Origin: Sphingomonas pituitosa NBRC 102491
Lineage (GTDB): Bacteria; Pseudomonadota; Alphaproteobacteria; Sphingomonadales; Sphingomonadaceae
Direction: 5' to 3'
Length of the DNA stretch: 64,000 nt
Assembly: GCF_001598435.1 (NCBI RefSeq)
Contig: NZ_BCYY01000001.1
Location: 310,001-374,000 of the forward strand
The notes under the pieces were generated by a model. That model was not told the DNA's origin. It did no database searches and saw only the letters and a program-made list of their open reading frames with translations. Shown one piece after another: positions 24,674 through 33,109 of the stretch (position 1 is the stretch's first letter; every line of letters begins with the position of its first letter). A program made the position numbers and the translations under genes.

Positions 24674-25957
24674 TCAGGAAAGCGTCGGCAGGTCCAGCGC
24701 CACGGTCCAGAGCGCGGCGAGATCCAGCGCCGGCGACGCCTTTACCTGGCCGAAGCCGGTGCGCGCCTCGTCCTTGCGGCCAAGGTTGTAGAGCGCGATC
24801 CCGCGATGCAGGTTGACGTCGTCGGTTGCGACGCCGCCCTTCTGCAGCGCGACATCGTACATCTCGACAGCCTTGGCGTAGTCGCCCGAGGCGAGGAACG
24901 CGTCGCCCGTCTGCGCGGCCATCTTGCCGTTGGCGGCGGCCTGCGACTGCTTGACCAGCGGCGCCAGCGAGCCTTCCGCCTTCGACTTGGCCTGCGCCGA
25001 GGTGTAGACGCGGCCGATGTCCGCGTTGCCGGCCGGCAGCTTGCCCGCCGCGCGGCCCTCGTCGATCACCGCCACGGCTTCCCAGGGAAGGCCTACCGCG
25101 TTCACCGATTCGGCATAGTCGAGATAGTCGTTCTGGTCCGCCAGCACCTTGGTGGTGCGCAGCAGGCGATAGAGGTCGATCCGCTGTGCCGAAGTGAGGC
25201 GACCACCCGACTGGTCTGCGCTGCCGCGCATCACCAGCACGCCCCAGCGCCAGTTCTGCTTGGTCGGATATTCGGCGATCATCTTCTTCATCCAGTCCGC
25301 TGTCGCGGCGCGGTTGCCCGTGGCGTACACACGCGGGATCGCGAACTGGTACCAGGCGACCGGCGGCTTCTGGCCCGTGGCCTTCACCGTCTGGATCGCG
25401 CGGTCGACTTCGGCGACCGACTCGTTGGGCTTGCCGGACTGCGCATAGGCGTTGGCGAGCGCGATCGAGACGTCGAAGTCGTTGTTGCCGGCTTCACGCG
25501 CCTTGGTCAGCCCGTCGATCGCTTCCGCATACTTCTTCTCGGTCAGCGCCTGGTTGCCGATGATCGTGTAATATTGGCGCTTGTAGATCGGCAGCTCGTT
25601 CGCCGGGGTGCGCGGGCTGGCGATCAGCACCGGCAGCGTCTTGGTGAGGCCGGCCATGTCGTTCTGGCCGATCTGGACGCGCGTGCGGAGATAGGCGGCG
25701 TAATATTTCTCGTCGTCGTTCTGCGCGACCGGATCGAGTGCGTCCAGCGCAGGGATCGCTGCCGCCCAGTTCTTCGCCTGCACGGCCTCCACTGCCGGGG
25801 CAGCCGCCTTGCGAAAGGCGTCGCCCACCTTCAGCGCGTTCGGATCCTCCTTCGCGGCACCCTTCTTGTCCTTCTGGGCCAGCGCCGGCGTCGACACCAG
25901 CGCGGTGGAACCCAGCGCAAGCATTGCAGTCAGCGCAAGCTTCGAAACAAACTTCAT
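24674..25957 (-). CDS. exported TPR-repeat protein
   Basis: A 427-residue protein. The signal peptide MKFVSKLALTAMLALGSTAL...PALAQ ends with an Ala-x-Ala-type site near residue 28. The mature part is nearly all helical with TPR-like units, for example EKKYAEAIDGLTKAREAGNNDFDVSIALANAYAQ (broken here) and GDAFLASGDYAKAVEMYDVALQKGG near the C-terminus. The start at 25957 has GAGGAGAG just upstream; the longer open frame would bury the signal peptide. It is divergent from gyrA. Homologues of this kind are frequent in sphingomonads but have no defined role; scaffolding in the periplasm is a guess. Confidence 0.85.
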   Translation of the reverse strand: MKFVSKLALTAMLALGSTALVSTPALAQKDKKGAAKEDPNALKVGDAFRKAAAPAVEAVQAKNWAAAIPALDALDPVAQNDDEKYYAAYLRTRVQIGQNDMAGLTKTLPVLIASPRTPANELPIYKRQYYTIIGNQALTEKKYAEAIDGLTKAREAGNNDFDVSIALANAYAQSGKPNESVAEVDRAIQTVKATGQKPPVAWYQFAIPRVYATGNRAATADWMKKMIAEYPTKQNWRWGVLVMRGSADQSGGRLTSAQRIDLYRLLRTTKVLADQNDYLDYAESVNAVGLPWEAVAVIDEGRAAGKLPAGNADIGRVYTSAQAKSKAEGSLAPLVKQSQAAANGKMAAQTGDAFLASGDYAKAVEMYDVALQKGGVATDDVNLHRGIALYNLGRKDEARTGFGQVKASPALDLAALWTVALDLPTLS

Positions 25958-26214
25958 GTGAAACTCTCCTCGTCGGCCAGGCGGCGTCGTACGTTCCTCT
26001 AAAGGCGCCCTGTACACCATTCAAGCGCGGTTGCCGTGCGGGAAGCGCGCTGAACGTGCATTGAACAAGCGCCATTGCGGAGCGGAAACGTTTGGGTCCG
26101 GACTTGGCTCCCATGCTCCCCACGCGCGCACGTACGCGCGGGCGCGGGGTTGGCAGGAGGCATGCGGGCGGCTAGAGCCATCACAGCGTAACAAAAACCC
26201 GAAAGTCTGTTGCA

Positions 26215-28959
26215 TTGACCGACGAGACCATGCTCGCCGACCCTTCCGACATTACCCCGATCTCGATCGTCGACGAGATGAAGACCTCGTACCTCGATTA
26301 CGCGATGAGCGTGATCGTGGCGCGCGCCCTGCCCGACGTTCGTGACGGCCTGAAGCCCGTCCACCGCCGCATTCTCTACGCAGCGCAGGAAGGCGGCTAT
26401 GTCGCCGGACGGCCGTACCGCAAGTCCGCCCGCCTCGTCGGTGACGTGATGGGTAAGTATCACCCGCACGGCGACAGCTCGATCTACGACGCGATGGCCC
26501 GCATGGCGCAGGACTGGGCGATGCGCGTGCCGCTGATCGACGGCCAGGGCAATTTCGGCTCGATGGACCCCGATCCACCCGCCGCGATGCGCTACACCGA
26601 AGCGCGCCTCGCCCGCGTGGCGACGGCGCTGCTCGACGATATCGAGAAGGACACGGTCGACTTCGTGCCGAACTATGACGGTTCGGAAAGCGAGCCGTCG
26701 GTCCTCCCTGCCCGCTTCCCCAACCTGCTGGTAAACGGCGCCGGCGGCATCGCGGTCGGCATGGCGACCAACATTCCGCCGCACAATCTCGGCGAAGTGA
26801 TCAACGCCTGCCTGGCGTACATCGACAACGGCGCGGTCACGCTCGAAGAGCTGATGGAGCTGGTCCCCGGTCCGGACTTCCCGACCGGCGCGGTCATCCT
26901 CGGCCGCTCGGGCTGCCGCTCGGCCTATCAGACCGGGCGCGGCTCGATCCTGGTGCGCTCGCGCCACGAATTCGAGCAGCGCGGCGAGCGCCGTTCGATC
27001 GTGCTGACCGAAATCCCGTACCAGCAGGGCAAGAACGCGCTGGTCGAGAAGATCGCCGAGGCCGCCAAGGAAAAGCGGATCGAGGGTGTCAGCGACATCC
27101 GCGACGAAAGCTCGCGCGAGGGCGTGCGCATCGTCATCGACCTGCGCCGCGACGCGACGCCCGAGGTGGTGCTCAACCAGATCTGGCGGAACACGCCGGC
27201 GCAATCGAGCTTCCCGGCCAACATGCTCGCGATCCGCGGCGGCCGTCCGGAACTGCTCAACCTGCGCGACATCATCGAGGCCTTCGTCAAGTTCCGCGAG
27301 GAGGTCATCACCCGCCGCTCGAAGTTCGAGCTGGCCAAGGCGCGCGACCGTGCGCACATCTTGCTCGGCCTGGTGATCGCGGTCACCAATCTGGACGAGA
27401 TGGTGAAGATCATCCGCGGCTCGTCCAGCCCGGCGGCCGCGCGCGAAGCCCTGCTCGCCCGCGAATGGCCGATCGCCGAGATCGCGCCGTATATCCGCCT
27501 CGTCGAGGCGGTAGACACCGAAGTGACCGGCGACACCTATCGCCTGTCCGACACCCAGGTCCGCGCGATCCTCGACCTGCGCCTGCACCGCCTCACCGCG
27601 CTTGGCCGCGACGAGATCGGCGACGAGCTCAAGGAACTCGCCGATTCGATCGCCGAGCTGCTCGAGATCCTCGGCAACCGCGCCAAGCTCTATGCCGTGC
27701 TGCGCGGCGAGCTGGTTCTGATCCGCGACACCTATGCCACCCCGCGCAAGACGGAAATCGCCGCTGCCGCCGACGGCATCGACGACGAGGATCTGATCGA
27801 GCGCGAGGACATGGTCGTCACCGTGACCGTCCAGGGCTATATCAAGCGCACCCCGCTCGACGCCTTCCGCGCCCAGGCGCGCGGCGGCAAGGGCCGCGCC
27901 GGCATGGCGACCAAGGACGAAGACGCGATCACCGAGCTGTTCGTCACCTCGACGCACACGCCGGTGCTGTTCTTCTCCACGCTCGGCCGCGTCTACCGGA
28001 TGAAGGTGTGGAAACTGCCCGAGGGCGGGCCCGCCACCCGCGGCCGGCCGATGATCAACCTGCTGCCGCTGGCCGCTGGCGAGACCATTTCCACCGTGCT
28101 GCCGCTGCCCGAGGACGAGGAGGAATGGGCAAATCTCCACGTGATGTTCGCCACCTGCAAGGGCAATGTACGCCGTAACAGCATGGATCTGTTCACGAAC
28201 GTGCCCTCGAACGGCAAGATCGCGATGAAGTTCGAAGGCGAGGACGAGGACGATCGCCTGATCGGCGTCGCGCTGCTCAACGAGGGCGACGACGTGCTGC
28301 TTGCCACCCGCGCGGGCAAGGCGATCCGCTTCCCGGGCGAGGATGTCCGCGCGTTCCAGAGCCGTGCCTCCACCGGCGTGCGCGGCATGCGGCTGGCCGA
28401 CGGCGACCAGGTGATGTCGCTGTCGATCCTGCACCGCTCGGGCGCCAGCCAGGAAGAACGCGACACCTATCTCCGCTTCGCCCCCTGGAAGGGCGAGCGC
28501 GAGGGCGAGCACGACCTTGCGCCGGAAAAGTATGAGGAGATGAAGGACCGCGAGCAGTTCATCCTCACCGTCTGCGCCAATGGCTATGGCAAGCTCAGCT
28601 CGGCCTATGAATATCGCCGCACGGGTCGTGGTGGCCAGGGCATCACCAACATCGACAATATCGGCCGCAACGGGCCGGTGGTGGCGAGCTTCCCGGCGAC
28701 CAAGGGCCATCAGTTGATGCTCGTCACCGATCAGGCGAAGATGATCCGCATGTCGCTGGGCGATCTGCGCGTGATCGGCCGCAACTCGGCGGGCGTGCGG
28801 TTGTTCAACGTCGCGCAGAACGAACATGTCGTCTCGGCGGCACGCATCGAGGAAACCGAGGAGGAGGCCGAGGTGAACCTGGGCGACGGCGCAGTGGCGG
28901 GCGAAGCGACGCCGGACGCGGTGTCGGGCGAAGACCTCGCCGACGGCGGCGAGGCCTGA
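26215..28959 (+). CDS. gyrA: DNA gyrase subunit A
   Basis: A 914-residue type II topoisomerase subunit that cuts and passes DNA with GyrB. Near the start come [30 protein letters not shown] in segments, then [10 protein letters not shown] and the catalytic Tyr in AAMRYTEAR. The GyrA-box ARGGKG is present before the C-terminal beta-pinwheel, and the tail is acidic. Counted from the ATG at 26230, Ser83, Asp87 and Tyr122 fall exactly on E. coli numbering, with quinolone-sensitive residues at 83 and 87. The frame opens with TTG at 26215; neither start has a strong ribosome site, so either is possible. It is slightly longer than E. coli GyrA owing to small insertions. Confidence 0.97.
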   Translation: MTDETMLADPSDITPISIVDEMKTSYLDYAMSVIVARALPDVRDGLKPVHRRILYAAQEGGYVAGRPYRKSARLVGDVMGKYHPHGDSSIYDAMARMAQDWAMRVPLIDGQGNFGSMDPDPPAAMRYTEARLARVATALLDDIEKDTVDFVPNYDGSESEPSVLPARFPNLLVNGAGGIAVGMATNIPPHNLGEVINACLAYIDNGAVTLEELMELVPGPDFPTGAVILGRSGCRSAYQTGRGSILVRSRHEFEQRGERRSIVLTEIPYQQGKNALVEKIAEAAKEKRIEGVSDIRDESSREGVRIVIDLRRDATPEVVLNQIWRNTPAQSSFPANMLAIRGGRPELLNLRDIIEAFVKFREEVITRRSKFELAKARDRAHILLGLVIAVTNLDEMVKIIRGSSSPAAAREALLAREWPIAEIAPYIRLVEAVDTEVTGDTYRLSDTQVRAILDLRLHRLTALGRDEIGDELKELADSIAELLEILGNRAKLYAVLRGELVLIRDTYATPRKTEIAAAADGIDDEDLIEREDMVVTVTVQGYIKRTPLDAFRAQARGGKGRAGMATKDEDAITELFVTSTHTPVLFFSTLGRVYRMKVWKLPEGGPATRGRPMINLLPLAAGETISTVLPLPEDEEEWANLHVMFATCKGNVRRNSMDLFTNVPSNGKIAMKFEGEDEDDRLIGVALLNEGDDVLLATRAGKAIRFPGEDVRAFQSRASTGVRGMRLADGDQVMSLSILHRSGASQEERDTYLRFAPWKGEREGEHDLAPEKYEEMKDREQFILTVCANGYGKLSSAYEYRRTGRGGQGITNIDNIGRNGPVVASFPATKGHQLMLVTDQAKMIRMSLGDLRVIGRNSAGVRLFNVAQNEHVVSAARIEETEEEAEVNLGDGAVAGEATPDAVSGEDLADGGEA

Positions 28960-28962
28960 GCC

Positions 28963-29316
28963 ATGGCCGAGATGCCCCTCACCGCCTACAAGATCCTGAC
29001 CGCGGACCAGATGGACACGCTCGAAAAGGAGCGTGTCTTCCTCGGCGCGCCGATCGATCTGCAGGACGGCTACATCCATCTCTCCACATCGGAGCAGGTT
29101 CGGGAGACGCTGGAGAAGCACTTCGCCGGCCAGACCGGGCTGTGGCTGGCCGCAGTAGACCTATCTGCGCTGGCCGATACGGTGCGCTGGGATCCGTCGC
29201 GCGGCGGCCAGCTTTTCCCGCACATCTACGGCCCGCTGCCGCTCGACGCGGTGACGGCGTACAGCGAAGTACACTACGAACCGGACGGCAGCCTGCGCCT
29301 GCCGGTGGCGGGTTGA
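28963..29316 (+). CDS. DUF952 domain protein
   Basis: A 117-residue protein that matches the DUF952 pattern: LTAYKILTADQMDTLEKE at the start, DLQDGYIHLSTSEQVRETLEKHFAG in the middle, and GGQLFPHIYGPLPLDAV near the end. The family is small and soluble and resembles glutathione S-transferase-associated or ADP-ribosyl-like folds in some reports; no activity is assigned. It starts 3 bases after gyrA and is likely co-transcribed with it. Confidence 0.88.
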   Translation: MAEMPLTAYKILTADQMDTLEKERVFLGAPIDLQDGYIHLSTSEQVRETLEKHFAGQTGLWLAAVDLSALADTVRWDPSRGGQLFPHIYGPLPLDAVTAYSEVHYEPDGSLRLPVAG

Positions 29317-29383
29317 AGAAAGTGTAAAACAACGCTTGACGGAGCCGGCCCCGGAACGTAATTGGCCGCCTCTGCCAAGCACT

Positions 29384-29458
29384 GGCCCCTTCGTCTAGCG
29401 GTTAGGACGTCGCCCTCTCACGGCGAAAACACGAGTTCGATTCTCGTAGGGGTCACCA
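29384..29458 (+). tRNA. tRNA-Glu (CUC)
   Basis: A 75-base cloverleaf with CCA encoded. Acceptor GGCCCCT pairs with AGGGGTC (one G-U). The anticodon stem TCGCC/GGCGA closes loop CTCTCAC, giving CUC. T-arm ACGAG-TTCGATT-CTCGT is canonical. A decayed nuclease gene lies downstream, which is consistent with tRNA 3' ends being integration targets, though I found no attachment repeat. Confidence 0.94.
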
Positions 29459-29743
29459 GCGATTTCAATTGCTCAGCTGGTGGATGGCTGCACGGTCGGG
29501 CAATTTGCTGTGAATTTAGTGCTAGGTCCCGGCTGCAAACCTGCGGACAATCACGGATCGTTGTGACAATCGGGACGTCGCCGCCCAGTCGCAGGATCTC
29601 AGCCGATTAGCTGATTCGCGCTCTCATTTCGGTTGTCCACAGCACCTGGATGGCGACCCGCGCCTGCGCTGGATCAGATGCTGCCCATGGATCGAACACG
29701 TTCGCCGTGATCCACGCTCCGCCGCCAGGTTCTTGCCGCGGTG

Positions 29744-29911
29744 CTTCCGATCAACAAGGCGGCGACAATTAGCGCAAATGCTGAGGTCGGAAAGACAGGT
29801 GACCGAGACTTCAACCCTGTCTGCAATGGCTGCTTCCGCGTGATGCATCTCAATCGCCCGCATCGTCACATGGACAGGGTATTTTTCTGCCTTTGGACCA
29901 CATTCCTCACA
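29744..29911 (-). pseudogene. remnant of an HNH endonuclease
   Basis: Reading the minus strand from 29911 gives CEECGPKAEKYPVH, then RAIEMHH, then LSDLSICANC and RRLVDR. That is the layout of a zinc-stabilised HNH nuclease: CxxC, the His-His catalytic pair, and a second CxxC. A stop codon immediately precedes the first Cys; the natural upstream sequence seems to continue in another frame, pointing to a frameshift. The expected final His of the NCHRLxH segment is Arg/Asp here, so the site is dead. The rest of the 29459-30056 gap contains nothing else I can identify. Confidence 0.55.
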
Positions 29912-30056
29912 TCATGGATCCCAGGAAGAGCCGTGATGACGCGCCGCTTCGCCTTCGCGAGCGCAGGGCGGCGCGCGTCCGCCATTGGCAGATCATCGCC
30001 TCTTCTCGCTTGGAACGGAAGCAGTTGATTCCTGCGACGACATCCGCAATGATGGT

Positions 30057-30073
30057 ATGATACATCATATCAT
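30057..30073. promoter_or_regulatory. 17-bp palindromic operator, probable Zur box, site 1
   Basis: ATGATA-CATCA-TATCAT, perfect 6-bp arms, ends 10 bases before the start codon of the COG0523 GTPase. The identical 17-mer occurs on the opposite strand at 41952-41968, upstream of DUF1826 and a second COG0523 gene. COG0523 GTPases and DUF1826 are well-known members of Zur regulons, so a zinc-uptake repressor is the most likely binder. Confidence 0.7.
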
Positions 30074-30083
30074 GTGAGCAACC

Positions 30084-31058
30084 ATGGCCCCCTCTCCCAC
30101 CATTCCCGTTACCGTGCTCACCGGCTATCTCGGTGCGGGCAAGACCACGCTGCTCAACCGCATCCTCAGCGAAAATCATGGTCGCCGCTATGCCGTGATC
30201 GTCAACGAGTTCGGCGAGATCGGTATCGACAACGACCTGATCGTCGATGCCGATGAGGAAGTGTTCGAAATGAACAACGGGTGCATCTGCTGCACCGTTC
30301 GAGGCGACCTGATACGGATCATCGAGGGGCTGATGAAGCGCAAGGGCACGTTCGACGCCATCGTGATCGAGACGACCGGCCTCGCCGATCCCGCGCCGGT
30401 CGCGCAGACCTTCTTCGTCGACGACGAGGTGCGCGCCCGCGCCAGCCTGGATGCGATCGTCACGGTGGTCGACGCCCGCCACATCCTTCTGCGGCTGGAA
30501 GACAGCCACGAGGCGGAGGAGCAGATCGCCTTCGCCGACGTGATCCTGCTCAACAAGACTGACCTCGTCGATGCGCAGGAACTCGAGCGGGTTCGCCAAC
30601 GGATCCGCACGATCAACGCACAGGCGACGCTGCACGAAACGCAGAACTGCGTCGTGCCGCTGGAAGACGTGCTGGAGCGCGGCGCCTTCGATCTCGGTCG
30701 CATCCTGGAGATCGAGCCCAACTTCCTGTCCGAAGACGATCACGAGCACGACGATGCGATCACCTCCGTATCGCTGCGTTCGGAAGCCCCGATCCGGCCG
30801 GAGCTGTTCATGCCCTGGCTGCGCAGGCTGACCGCCGAGCAAGGACAGGACATTCTACGCCTGAAGGGCGTGCTCGCCTTCCCGGGTGAGGAGCAGCGCT
30901 ATGTCGTCCAGGGCGTCCACATGCTGCTCGACGGCGATCATCAGCGCGACTGGAAGCCGGACGAGGCGCGCACCAGCCGCATGGTGTTCATCGGCCGCAA
31001 CCTCGATCGCGCCATGCTGCAGGCGGGATTCGATGGCTGCGCGGTACGGGCGGCCTGA
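30084..31058 (+). CDS. COG0523 (CobW/ZNG1-like) metallochaperone GTPase, copy 1
   Basis: A 324-residue G3E GTPase. Walker A GYLGAGKT is at 14-21, the metal-binding CxCC motif at 67-70 (GCICC), Walker B within DAIVIETTGLADP, and the guanine-specificity NKTD in the middle. The C-terminal CobW_C domain follows. A short acidic/His linker (EDDHEHDD) may add metal affinity. The family transfers zinc or cobalt to client enzymes; its position under a probable Zur box points to zinc sparing. It is the first gene of a six-gene series: its stop overlaps the next start as TGATG. Confidence 0.93.
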   Translation: MAPSPTIPVTVLTGYLGAGKTTLLNRILSENHGRRYAVIVNEFGEIGIDNDLIVDADEEVFEMNNGCICCTVRGDLIRIIEGLMKRKGTFDAIVIETTGLADPAPVAQTFFVDDEVRARASLDAIVTVVDARHILLRLEDSHEAEEQIAFADVILLNKTDLVDAQELERVRQRIRTINAQATLHETQNCVVPLEDVLERGAFDLGRILEIEPNFLSEDDHEHDDAITSVSLRSEAPIRPELFMPWLRRLTAEQGQDILRLKGVLAFPGEEQRYVVQGVHMLLDGDHQRDWKPDEARTSRMVFIGRNLDRAMLQAGFDGCAVRAA

Positions 31059-32089
31059 TGCCGGTGGCAGAGGCGGAGGCTGCGCTGATTCACCGCTATG
31101 GCCGCCACGTCGCGCTCAATGCGGCGCCGACCGCGCTGCTCTGGCTCGGCACCACCGCCGCCGTGGCGCTGGGCGACGGCAGCGTTTGCTGGATAGGGGA
31201 CGGCGCGGATCCGCAGGCGATGCCGGTCCATGGCGGCGCGATCCTCTCGGCCTGCCGGTCTCCCGATGGGGCGGAGATCGTCACCGGGGGCGACGATGGG
31301 CGCGTCTGCCGCATCTCGCCCGGCGGCAAGGTGGCCGAGCTCGGCGTCTTCGCGCGGCGATGGGTGGAGCATCTGGTCGTGAGCCCGGCCTCCGGCCTTC
31401 TCGTCGCTGGCGTCGGCAAGGAAGCGGTCGTCTGGGCCAAGGGAGCCGGCGCACCGTCGCATCGCTATGCCGTCGGCTCGACGATCGGCGGCCTGGCGCT
31501 GGACGCGAAGGGCAAGCGGCTGGCCATCACCCATTACAACGGCGCGACCCTGCTCTACGGCACCAATCCGGAAAGCGGCCGGGTGGCGCTCGCCTGGACA
31601 GGCTCGCATCTCGCCTGCACATTGCACCCACAGGGTCGCTTTCTACTCACCGCGTTACAGGAAACCGGGCTGCATGGCTGGCGCCTCGCCGACCTGCGGG
31701 ACATGCGGATGGGCGGCTATACCGCCAAGACCCGCTGCTTCTGCTGGGATCGCAAGGGCAGATGGCTGGCCACCAGTGGCGATGCCGCAGCGATCCTCTG
31801 GCCGTTCGACGGGAAGGACGGGCCGATGGGCAAGGCGCCGCTGCTCCGCGCCGGGCGCAAGAACGCGCGGGTGACGCAGGTCGCGTTCCACCCCAAGGAC
31901 GATGTGCTGGCCGTCGGCTATGACGATGGCGTCGTGGCGCTCGCCCGCCTGGCGGACGAGAACACGCTGCTGCTCGACACCGAAGGCGACGCGGTCACGG
32001 TCCTCGCCTGGAACGACGCCGGCACCCGGCTGGGCTGGGGCGGTGAGGATGGGCGGATCGGCCTGCTCGCCATGGACGCGCGCGCATGA
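31058..32089 (+). CDS. WD40-repeat protein of the metal operon
   Basis: A 343-residue soluble beta-propeller. WD-type units can be seen, such as ILSACRSPDGAEIVTGGDDGRVCRI, HLACTLHPQGRFLLTALQETGLHGW and VTQVAFHPKDDVLAVGYDDGVV, about seven in all. No signal peptide, so it is cytoplasmic. It is coupled to the upstream GTPase by overlapping stop/start and to the DUF1289 gene by another overlap (ATGA). A propeller paired with a COG0523 GTPase is a recurrent arrangement in Alphaproteobacteria; I infer it is a scaffold or partner for the GTPase, without direct evidence. Confidence 0.85.
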   Translation: MPVAEAEAALIHRYGRHVALNAAPTALLWLGTTAAVALGDGSVCWIGDGADPQAMPVHGGAILSACRSPDGAEIVTGGDDGRVCRISPGGKVAELGVFARRWVEHLVVSPASGLLVAGVGKEAVVWAKGAGAPSHRYAVGSTIGGLALDAKGKRLAITHYNGATLLYGTNPESGRVALAWTGSHLACTLHPQGRFLLTALQETGLHGWRLADLRDMRMGGYTAKTRCFCWDRKGRWLATSGDAAAILWPFDGKDGPMGKAPLLRAGRKNARVTQVAFHPKDDVLAVGYDDGVVALARLADENTLLLDTEGDAVTVLAWNDAGTRLGWGGEDGRIGLLAMDARA

Positions 32090-32283
32090 AGAGCCCGTGC
32101 ATCAGCATCTGCCGGTTCGATGGCCGCACCGGCTGGTGCGTCGCGTGCGGGCGCACCCTGCCCGAATGCCGCGAATGGAAGAAGGCGCCCCGCCCCCGGC
32201 TGCTGGCGATCAGCAAGGCGTTGCCGGCGCGGCTGGCCAAGCTCGACACGCGCGGCGTGCGGGTGACCGAGGAAGAGGCATGA
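32086..32283 (+). CDS. DUF1289 small Cys-rich protein
   Basis: A 65-residue protein with the DUF1289 pattern: SPCISICRFDGRTGWCVACGRTL followed by ECREWKK. The four Cys residues of the CxxxC...CxxC arrangement probably bind a metal ion. It overlaps the WD40 gene at its start and the permease gene at its end, both by four bases. In this setting it may be a zinc-binding accessory protein; the family has no proven function. Confidence 0.85.
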   Translation: MKSPCISICRFDGRTGWCVACGRTLPECREWKKAPRPRLLAISKALPARLAKLDTRGVRVTEEEA

Positions 32284-33074
32284 TCGAATTTTCTGCGCTC
32301 TGGCTGATCTTCGTGCTCGGGCTGCGACACGGACTCGACCCCGATCATGTAGCAGTGATCGACAATATCGTGTTTCGCACCGTCGAAGCGCGGCCGCGGC
32401 TGGCGCGGTGGGTCGGTACGCTGTTCGCGCTGGGACACAGCCTGTCGATCGCCACCGTCGCCATTGGCGTGTCGCTGGCGGCGGGCGCCTTCGTTCCGCC
32501 TGCCTGGACGGCACCGACGATCGACCTCGCCGTGATCGGCCTGTTGCTGATCGTCGGCACGCTCAACCTGCACGGGTTGCTGACGCAGGCGCGCTATACG
32601 CCGGTCGGCTGGCGAAGCGGGCTGGTGCCGAAGCGGCTGCGAAACAGCACGCATCCGCTAGCGATCGTCGCGGTCGGGGCCATCTTCGGGCTCGTGTTCG
32701 ATACCGCCACCCAGGCGGCCGCCTGGGGCGCCGCGGCAACGGCGAAGGGCGGGACGATGGCCGCGCTGGCGATCGCGGCCACCTTCGCCACCGGCATGAT
32801 GCTTGCCGATACCCTCGACAGCCAGATCGTCGCTCGGCTGCTGCGCACCCGCAGCCACGCCACCGCGACCGTGCAGCGCTATCGCCGCGCAGTGGGCTGG
32901 CTGGTGGTCGCGCTCAGCTTCGGCACCGCTGGTTATGCGCTGGCCGAGTTGGCAGGGCTGGACGTAGCCCTGTCCGACGGGGCATTCACCGCGATCGGCG
33001 TCACCGCCGCAGCGACGATCATTCTTCTGCTGCTCGCCAGCCGCTTGCGGGCAACTGCTGGCAAGCGCGCCTGA
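32280..33074 (+). CDS. NiCoT-family divalent metal permease (HoxN/NixA-like)
   Basis: A 264-residue membrane protein with about seven to eight helices. The NiCoT signature HX4DH is present at His17...Asp22-His23 (RHGLDPDH) in the first helix, and a second family motif appears as GLVFDTATQ. Members import nickel or cobalt; close relatives without nickel enzymes nearby may carry zinc or another metal. Being inside a probable zinc-repressed operon, zinc or cobalt import under metal limitation is plausible. Its start overlaps the DUF1289 stop; the TonB receptor follows after 35 bases. Confidence 0.88.
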   Translation: MIEFSALWLIFVLGLRHGLDPDHVAVIDNIVFRTVEARPRLARWVGTLFALGHSLSIATVAIGVSLAAGAFVPPAWTAPTIDLAVIGLLLIVGTLNLHGLLTQARYTPVGWRSGLVPKRLRNSTHPLAIVAVGAIFGLVFDTATQAAAWGAAATAKGGTMAALAIAATFATGMMLADTLDSQIVARLLRTRSHATATVQRYRRAVGWLVVALSFGTAGYALAELAGLDVALSDGAFTAIGVTAAATIILLLLASRLRATAGKRA

Positions 33075-33109
33075 GCACCAATCACAAGATTTCCAAGGGG
33101 GATTTCGAC

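Noticed and set aside
25999-29121. Open frame of about 1040 codons on the minus strand opposite gyrA
   Set aside because: Composition is that of an antisense shadow and gyrA on the plus strand is unmistakable.
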